NCBI GenBank assembly: GCA_040384645.1
Contig: JAZKIX010000089.1
Span: 1 to 5,599 of the forward strand
From: JAZKIX01 sp040384645
Lineage (GTDB): Bacteria; Pseudomonadota; Gammaproteobacteria; Burkholderiales; Burkholderiaceae_D
Length of the DNA stretch: 5,599 nucleotides
Reading direction: 5' to 3'
Position numbers and translations under genes: made by a program. Positions 1-5,599 of this stretch are shown one piece after another. A model generated the notes under the pieces. It was given only the letters and a program-made list of their open reading frames with translations, did no database searches and had not been told where the DNA came from. How positions within the stretch are numbered: position 1 is the first letter of the stretch; each line of letters opens with the position of its first letter.

Positions 1-427
1 GTGGAACATGGTGGCAACAATCGATTATGTTGGCACCAAAGGCACGCACCTTTCTGCCTTTTTTACCTCGGGCCCGCGCCAAAATTTTATTGACTGTTGC
101 ATGGAATAAATTGACGTCCGGCCAACCGTTGACCATGAATTCGGCCAATGTCTTTTCAGCGTCAAGGGCAATATACTGATCTTGTGCACGAAATAAATCC
201 ATGTCGACCGCACTGGCCTCTAAACGATCCTCGATCAGTTGCAAATGGGACGCGGTCGCTATGATGATGGCGGCGTCACCGGCGAGCAATCCGCCCCGGA
301 TGAAGCCTTCAAGCGTGTCCATGAATACGTTATCGTCTTCGTAAATCTGAACGAAGTGTTCACATGCTGAAATTTCTCCCCAAAATACTTCAATGGGAGT
401 TAATAAAGGGTCGTTTTCAATGGGCAT
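1..427 (-). CDS. MEDS-domain sensory protein, N-terminal part (cut by window edge)
   Basis: The frame is open from the ATG at 427-425 to the window edge (142 codons, no stop), so the C-terminus is missing. The start is supported by a GGAG ribosome site five bases upstream. The product looks like a MEDS domain (the sensory domain named after methanogen/methylotroph regulators such as DcmR): an N-terminal HFVQIYEDD motif at residues 24-32, an FIRGGLLAGDAAIIIAT segment near 42-58, a YIALDAEKTLAEFMVNGWPD segment near 85-104, and KVRAFG at 126-131. No signal peptide or membrane segment is visible, so it is probably cytoplasmic. In this family MEDS is often alone or joined to a kinase or regulator; which applies here cannot be seen. 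The ligand is unknown. After RAFG the sequence (ANIIDCCHHVP) does not resemble the usual continuation, roughly FGEMVALLW, so divergence or a frameshift near bases 1-33 is possible. Confidence 0.8.
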   Translation of the reverse strand, partial: MPIENDPLLTPIEVFWGEISACEHFVQIYEDDNVFMDTLEGFIRGGLLAGDAAIIIATASHLQLIEDRLEASAVDMDLFRAQDQYIALDAEKTLAEFMVNGWPDVNLFHATVNKILARARGKKGRKVRAFGANIIDCCHHVP

Positions 428-432
428 ATGGG

Positions 433-437
433 CTCCG
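433..437 (-). promoter_or_regulatory. Ribosome binding site of the MEDS gene
   Basis: On the minus strand the sequence reads CGGAG, then five bases (CCCAT), then the ATG at 427. This is good Shine-Dalgarno complementarity at normal spacing and decides the start of the MEDS frame. Confidence 0.65.
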
Positions 438-447
438 TTAAACTGAA

Positions 448-460
448 TCGATCGGATCGA
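448..460. repeat. Short perfect inverted repeat upstream of the MEDS gene
   Basis: TCGATC-G-GATCGA is a perfect 6+6 base inverted repeat with a one-base centre. It lies 20 bases before the MEDS start codon in the 170-base spacer that follows the CheR gene. It could be an operator half-site pair for a dimeric regulator, but a short palindrome built from GATC can arise by chance. The spacer (428-597) otherwise shows AT-rich sequence, no convincing sigma-70 or sigma-54 promoter pair, and no GC hairpin followed by a T run. Confidence 0.3.
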
Positions 461-597
461 ACATGGCGATCAGTTGGCTACAGCACATAATGAAATCATC
501 CACTCAATACTTAATTTATTGGCCATATTATGCGCTGCGTAATTTGCCACCCTGGCCGAATCAGAAAAAATTTATCCCTTGAAATGTCTAGTTATCG

Positions 598-1449
598 TCA
601 TCCAATTTTTTTGTATAAACCGTGCATGTGCGAAATGGCTTCATAGCTCGCGAAAAAAGTCAGGTCGTCATAATGACGATTTTTTTCAAGGCTGAGGGTG
701 CCAAAAATGGAAAGACTGTCGTTAAATAAAGCAAATGCGCGTGCGCGTAACGCTGGTCCAAAGTGCGCTAAGGACGTATTGCAATAAATTAATTGAAATT
801 CATTAAATGATCGATCTGTAACGAGACTATATTGTGACCAAACTATATTTCTTTTCAGTGATTCAGCGAACCAAAACTGGCCATCTCTTTCGGTGCAATA
901 GTCGGATAAATGTCCTTTGCCACCTGCATTCCGGTAATTTATTTTGTATTCTTCCCATCGCTGCGCGGGGAAATTTGCTTGCTCAATTTTCTGCAAAATA
1001 TCTGCATTTGCGGCGGTGACATAGATCTTTGTTTTGTCGTAAATTCCCACTTCGCTTATCAAAATAGCGAGTGAAAACACTTCTTCAGTACAGGCACAAT
1101 CGACAATCCATATGTTGGGCGCGGCATATGATCGCAAGCTAGCGGTTAGCACGTCCATAAGTGCATGGAATTTCGGGTGATTTTGAAACAAGCCAGTAGC
1201 TGGCGCCATGAGTGTTTGAGAAAAAGCACGCGCCGCCGTTGCATCGTGCAAAACACGCTCTTGCAGTCCCGATATCGTGTGGATCGCTTCGGCCGTCATC
1301 CATTCTTGTATTTTCTGGCGAAGGGGTGCCCTCTCATACCCCCGAAAATCCTCGCCAAAATATTGGTAAAACCCTTCGAGGAATAAACTTAGTTCAATCT
1401 CGTGGAGGTCTGGTGTCTGGGTCACATCTGCGCCTATTGATAGAGCCAT
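598..1449 (-). CDS. CheR-family methyltransferase homologue, probably catalytically inactive
   Basis: This 283-residue protein has the full CheR length and architecture. An N-terminal helical domain (about 16-75, with HEIELSLFLEGFYQYFGEDF and ISGLQERVLHD) precedes a SAM-methyltransferase fold (about 95-255, ending LFNDSLSIFGTLSL). CheR proteins normally methylate receptor glutamates using SAM. Here the hallmark residues are replaced. The SAM loop, normally AGCSTGEE, reads VDCACTEE (116-123), losing both glycines. The acidic residue of ATDIN is Ala146. The CRNVLIYF motif reads CNTSLAHF (223-230). The NVTEMFR segment reads PATGLFQ (83-89). Fold-supporting stretches such as SFNEFQLI (214-221) remain, which argues against random decay. 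The ATG at 1449 lies inside the kinase gene, giving a 16-base overlap with the kinase stop at 1434 and no clear ribosome site of its own, so translational coupling is likely. I infer a pseudo-enzyme acting as a binding partner; an active enzyme with unusual motifs is not excluded. Confidence 0.85.
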   Translation of the reverse strand: MALSIGADVTQTPDLHEIELSLFLEGFYQYFGEDFRGYERAPLRQKIQEWMTAEAIHTISGLQERVLHDATAARAFSQTLMAPATGLFQNHPKFHALMDVLTASLRSYAAPNIWIVDCACTEEVFSLAILISEVGIYDKTKIYVTAANADILQKIEQANFPAQRWEEYKINYRNAGGKGHLSDYCTERDGQFWFAESLKRNIVWSQYSLVTDRSFNEFQLIYCNTSLAHFGPALRARAFALFNDSLSIFGTLSLEKNRHYDDLTFFASYEAISHMHGLYKKIG

Positions 1450-4400
1450 ACACGCATCAAAGACAGGAGCTGCGCAACATCTACCGGCTTGGTAATGTAA
1501 TCAGAAGCGCCCGCTGCAAAACATTTATCCCTATCACCTTTCATTGCCTTTGCGGTAAGCGTAATGATTGGCATGGCCTTAAATTCAGGGATTTCCCTGA
1601 TTGCCCGCATGGTGTCGTAACCGTCCATTTCCGGCATCATAATATCCATGAGAACAATTTCAATTGCTGGGTCACTTTGCAGTTGTTCAATCCCATCGCG
1701 TCCATTTTCAGCAAAAGAAACGATCATTTGCTGACGCTCAAGTACTGTAGTGAGAGCAAAAATATTGCGTAAATCGTCATCGACGATCAGAACCTTGCGT
1801 CCGGCCAAGGCGCTGGTGGAAATATGTATGTCGTCTAGCATTCGCCTTTGCGCTTCAGGCAAGCTGGCTGGCGAGCGATGTAAAAATAGCGACGTCTCGT
1901 CAAGCAATCGCTCGGGAGACCTGGCATCTTTAATAATGATTGTTTTTGCGACCCGCTTTAAACGTGCGACTTCTTTATTCGATAGTTCCTTCGCGGTATA
2001 AATGACGATTGGTAAATCTCGTAAGCGGGGCTCTTTTCCAATCATGTCGAGCAGGTCAAACCCGTTGATATCTGGCAACGTCAAATCTAGCACCATGCAA
2101 TCAAAGGAACCCGCGTGCAGTGCTGCGAGTGCTTGCTGGCCGTTTTGTGCTGCGCTAATCTGTAAATCCCTGTCCCCAACCAACTCGATAATTTTTGCGC
2201 GTTGCTGTGCATCGTCTTCCACGATTAATAAATGCCGCTTGCCCTGGCTGAGAAACTGTTGAATTCGTGCAAATTCAATTGCCATTACTTCCGGACTTAG
2301 CGGCTTAACTAGGAACGAAATCGCGCCTTTTCTGAGCGCTTGTTCTCTCTCATTTTCGCTCGACAGAATGTGTACCGGAATATGGCGCGTTTGCGGGTCG
2401 CGTTTAAGGCGATCCAGCACGCCAATGCCATTGTTCTCGGGTAAATCGGTATCGAGCAAGATTGCAGTCGGAGAATAATCCCTGGCCAAGGTTAAGGCAG
2501 CGTCACCGTTAAACGTAACAATTCCCTTGAAGCCTCTTTCCCTTGCATATCCCAATAGTAAGTTGGCCAAATCAACATCGTTTTCCACGATGAGGACAGC
2601 CGGATCGCCGGGAGCGACCAGGTTACGATCATCAAATGAAGTTTCATGCTGAACAAACAGCGCGCTATTCGCATCGACCAATTGCGCATAACTTGCATTG
2701 CCTTGGGCGTATTGCGGCACGTCCGTACCAGCCCCCGATGAGGAACTGAGTTTCGGCTGTCTGGATCGCTGCTCTGAATTTTGTGTCGACGCATAACTGA
2801 TGAAATTTGCGCCCTCATAGGGCAGGAACAAGGTGAATGTACTGCCGACACCGACTGTGCTGGTTACTCTGATTTCTCCGCCCAGCAATCGCGCAAGTTC
2901 GCGGCTAATTGAGAGCCCCAGACCTGTGCCACCGTATCTGCGGGCGGTACTTCCATCGGCTTGTTGAAACGCCTCGAAAATAAGTTGCAATTTATCAGCG
3001 GCGATTCCGACGCCAGTATCGATGACTGAAAATGCCAGCACTGCTTCAGCCTTGCCAAGATGAGGATGGTCTGGTGTCCAGCCATCGTTTACGATGCCTA
3101 TGTGAAGCTGAACCTGACCATGACTGGTAAATTTGAACGCGTTTGATAACAGATTTTTAAGAATTTGCTGCAACCGTGTTGTGTCTGTCATGATCGTGAC
3201 AGGCAATGTTTCGCTTAAAGAAATCGAAAAGGCAATGCGTTTGGCTTCTGCCATATGGCGGAATGTGCGCTCCACAAACGCCGCCAAAATAGGGACGCGC
3301 GACTCGCTCAACTCTAATGTCACAGTGCCTGACTCGATTTTAGACAGGTCAAGAATATCGTTAATCAAGGTTAAAAGATCGCTACCGGAACCATGAATGG
3401 TTTTTGCGAATTCAACTTGGTTGGGTAAAAGATTGCCGTTGNNNNNNNNNNCAAGAATGAGCAAGCTGTTGAGCGGTGTGCGCAACTCGTGCGACATATT
3501 GGCCAAAAATTCAGACTTGTACTTGGACGACAATGTGAGCTGCGTTGCTTTTTCTTCCAGCGCCAGTTTTGCTTGTTCTACCTCCCGATTCTTGCGCTCC
3601 ACTTCGCTATTTTGATCGGACAGCAGGCGTGCTTTTTCTGCCAGCTCCTGATTGGTTTGCTGAAGTTCTTGCGCAAGTGACTGCGACTGCGTCAATAAGC
3701 TTTCGGTGCGGCTATTGGCTTCAATGGTATTTAATACCACGCCAATCGATTCCATTAATTGATCCAGAAAGCCCATATGCGTCTGGGTAAAGCGATCCAG
3801 AGAAGCAATTTCAATTACTGCTTTTACCTGCTGTTCAAAAAGAATCGGCAGCACAACAATGTTGGTCGGTGGTGCCGCGCCCAATCCAGAAGACACTTTG
3901 ATGTAATCGCGCGGAACGTTAGTTAGCCAGACCCNNNNNNNNNNGTTTTTTCTACTGCGCACTGCCCTACCAAGCCTTCTCCGGGGCCAAATGACAACGG
4001 CAAATCGCTATTCGGGCGATAGCCGTAACTGGCAATCATTTGGAGTCGTGCATTTTCGTGCTGGGAATCCATCATGTAAAAAACACCGTGATGGGCGGTA
4101 ACCAGCGGAGCAAGTTCGGAAAGAATCAACTTTGTCACGTTTTCCAGATCGCGCTGTCCCTGGAGCAAGCGCGTAAATCGTGCCAAATTGGTTTTTAGCC
4201 AATCTTGTTCCGCATTTTTTTGCGTGGTTTCTTTGAGATTGCGGATCATCTCGTTGATGTTATCTTTTAGATCAGATACTTCGCCACGCGCCTTTACCTG
4301 AATCGAACGCGATAAATCCCCCCGGGTTACCGCAGTAGCCACTTCAGCAATGGCACGCACCTGCGTCGTCAGATTGGCCGCGAGTTGATTCACGTTTTCG

Positions 4401-5599
4401 GTCAGGTCTTTCCATGTACCCGACGCGCCTGGAACACTGGCCTGTCCGCCTAACTTTCCTTCCACACCCACTTCCCGTGCAACCGTGGTCACCTGGTCAG
4501 TAAATACCGCCAATGTGTCGGTCATCTCGTTGATGGTATTGGCAAGCGAGGCGATTTCGCCCTGTGCTGCGACGGTCAGCTTTTTCTTCAAATCACCATT
4601 AGCGACAGCTGTGACGACACCGGCAATCCCGCGCACCTGGGCAGTCAAGTTCGCCGCCATGAAGTTGACGTTCTCGGTCAGATCCTTCCAGGTGCCGCCG
4701 ACCCCTTTCACCTGTGCCTGGCCACCGAGCTTGCCTTCGGTACCTACTTCGCGCGCCACCCGCGTCACTTCTGATGCAAATGAGCTTAGTTGATCCACCA
4801 TCACGTTGATGGTGTCTTTCAACTCTAGAATTTCACCTTTAACGTCCACGGTGATTTTTTTGGATAAATCGCCGTTTGCCACCGCGGTCGTTACTTCGGC
4901 AATATTGCGCACCTGCCCGGTCAGGTTCGATGCCATGAAATTAACGTTGTCGGTCAGATCCTTCCAGGTACCCGATGCGCCGGGCACATTGGCTTGGCCG
5001 CCGAGGCGGCCTTCGGTACCTACTTCACGCGCGACCCGTGTCACTTCGGACGCAAACGAGCGCAATTGATCCACCATGGTATTGATGGTGTCTTTGAGTT
5101 GCAGGATTTCTCCGCGTACATCCACCGTAATTTTCTTGGACAAGTCGCCATTGGCTACCGCAGTCGTGACGTCGGCAATATTGCGAACCTGCGAAGTCAG
5201 GTTCCCGGCCATCGAGTTCACTGAATCGGTCAGATCCTTCCAGGTTCCCGCTACGCCAGGCACATTGGCTTGTCCGCCAAGTTTTCCTTCGGTTCCCACT
5301 TCACGCGCCACGCGGGTTACTTCCGACGCAAATGAACTTAATTGATCCACCATCACGTTAATGGTGTTTTTTAATTCGAGAATTTCCCCTTTAACGTTCG
5401 CGGTAATTTTTTTAGACAAATTACCGTTTGCTACCGCAGTAGTCACTTCCGCGATATTACGCACTTGACCGGTCAGGTTCGACGCCATGAAATTGACGTT
5501 ATCGGTCAGATCTTTCCAGGTGCCACCCACACCTTTCACCTGTGCATGTCCGCCCAATTTGCCTTCAGTACCCACTTCTCGCGCCACCCGCGTTACTTC
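1434..5599 (-). CDS. Poly-HAMP hybrid histidine kinase with GAF and three receivers (N-terminus beyond window)
   Basis: The frame is open to the right edge, so the true start is not visible; the GTG at 5587 is only the first possible start inside the window. Domain order along the protein: five 92-residue HAMP-type units (5587-4208, with partial sequence before them); GAF (about 4215-3720); a Gln/Glu-rich coiled coil (about 3713-3520); HisKA with the phospho-acceptor His at 3491-3489 in NMSHELRTPLN; HATPase_c with the N-box Asn at 3143-3141, DTGVGI at 3020-3003 and GGTGLGL at 2933-2913; a Ser/Gln-rich linker (about 2816-2601); then three receivers. Their phospho-acceptor Asp codons are at 2453-2451, 2087-2085 and 1646-1644, with conserved Lys at 2306-2304, 1931-1929 and 1490-1488. 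No membrane segment is seen in the visible part. The product should autophosphorylate and pass phosphate to its receivers; no Hpt domain is present. It resembles fungal Nik1-type group III kinases. Two N runs interrupt it, one causing an apparent frameshift that I attribute to gap size. Confidence 0.88.
3442..3451. other. Assembly gap (10 N) just after the HisKA phospho-acceptor helix
   Basis: The frame is kept across the gap: ELRTPLNSLLIL before it and NGNLLPNQVEFAKTIH after it. In the homologues I remember, about nine residues separate LLIL from GNL, while here the N run leaves room for about five. The missing stretch is probably nearer 22 bases than 10, which would keep the same frame. Confidence 0.65.
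3935..3944. other. Assembly gap (10 N) inside the GAF domain, causing a false frameshift
   Basis: Upstream of the gap the kinase frame reads GQCAVEK, and downstream it resumes as VWLTNVPRDYIKVSSGLG, one coherent GAF segment in two different frames. Restoring the frame requires a gap length of 2 modulo 3. With just two bases the join would read CAVEK-T-x-VWLTNVP, which matches the usual family spacing (CAVEKKRILLTNVP-like). The ten N are therefore probably a placeholder for about two bases. Confidence 0.75.
4208..5587 (-). repeat. Five tandem 276-base units encoding HAMP-type repeats
   Basis: Units run 5587-5312, 5311-5036, 5035-4760, 4759-4484 and 4483-4208, with no spacer or indel between them. 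Each opens with VAREVG(T/V)EG and carries GTWKDLT, then QVR(N/A/G)IA, a (A/T)xGDL-like segment, a GE(I/V) segment and an NxM helix. Units 1-3 are nearly identical in protein; units 4 and 5 diverge, and the last dozen residues of unit 5 pass into the GAF linker. Poly-HAMP arrays of about 92 residues per unit are the hallmark of Nik1-like kinases, where they act as a signal-modulating rod. The array continues past the window: the four codons before 5587 read EVTR, the usual end of a preceding unit. Confidence 0.9.

Noticed and set aside
25..213. 62-codon minus-strand open frame
   Set aside because: It lies in another frame inside the MEDS-domain gene, which has recognisable family motifs and a ribosome site.
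470..526. 18-codon minus-strand open frame (MANKLSIEWMISLCAVAN) in the CheR-MEDS spacer
   Set aside because: Very short, no clear ribosome site and no recognisable motif; compatible with chance.
497..572. Promoter or terminator signals in the spacer (a CATAAT/TAATAT box near 520-530, a GG...GC pair, a T run near 566-572)
   Set aside because: No acceptable -35 partner for the box, the GG-GC spacing is 11 rather than the 10 needed for sigma-54, and no stable hairpin precedes the T run.
1212..1772. 186-codon plus-strand open frame, plus other plus-strand frames across 834-5345
   Set aside because: They lie antisense to strongly supported kinase and CheR-like genes. Those over the HAMP array repeat with the 276-base unit, as expected of shadows.
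2492..3085. Two minus-strand frames inside the kinase (2492-2851 and 2864-3085)
   Set aside because: Alternative-frame shadows of the HATPase_c, linker and first receiver region, whose own frame shows intact motifs.
3923..5587. The poly-HAMP region as a separate 554-residue gene starting at GTG 5587
   Set aside because: The frame is open upstream to the window edge, the start falls in mid-repeat, and the C-terminal end arises only from the N run.
4208..5587. Repeats as a CRISPR array or mobile-element repeats
   Set aside because: The 276-base units are contiguous, in frame and encode a known protein repeat; there are no short repeats with unique spacers.

Overview
The window carries one apparent signalling locus, with every supported gene on the minus strand. 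Read in transcription order (right to left) it holds: (1) a very large soluble-type hybrid histidine kinase entering from the right edge (5599 to 1434), (2) a CheR-family methyltransferase homologue overlapping its end (1449 to 598), and (3) after a 170-base spacer, the N-terminal part of a MEDS-domain sensor protein leaving through the left edge (427 to 1). Plus-strand open frames are shadows of these genes.

The kinase has at least five 92-residue HAMP-type units in tandem, then a GAF domain, a coiled coil, the HisKA/HATPase_c core and three receiver domains. This is the bacterial counterpart of the fungal group III (Nik1/Os-1) poly-HAMP hybrid kinases, with extra receivers. Two runs of ten N interrupt it (3442-3451 and 3935-3944). 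The second makes the gene look split into two frames. Comparison with the family's usual sequence suggests both are nominal-length assembly gaps in one intact gene, not real lesions.

The most interesting biology is the CheR homologue. It is full length and keeps the fold-typical segments, yet it has lost the key residues of each S-adenosylmethionine (SAM)-binding and catalytic motif I can recognise. I read it as a probable pseudo-methyltransferase that has become a partner or adaptor of the poly-HAMP kinase, to which it appears translationally coupled.

The gene style (intermediate GC by eye, MEDS protein, CheR plus poly-HAMP hybrid kinase) suggests a betaproteobacterium, perhaps Burkholderiales/Oxalobacteraceae. 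That is an inference from remembered gene neighbourhoods, not something the window proves. The N runs indicate a draft scaffold or metagenome bin.

Working model: the HAMP array and GAF domain modulate the kinase; phosphate moves through the three receivers, and any transfer onward would need an Hpt protein in trans because none is encoded here. The dead-looking CheR may bind the kinase or a receptor, and the MEDS protein may be a further sensory input or partner. I see no mobile element, CRISPR array, tRNA, rRNA or confident terminator.
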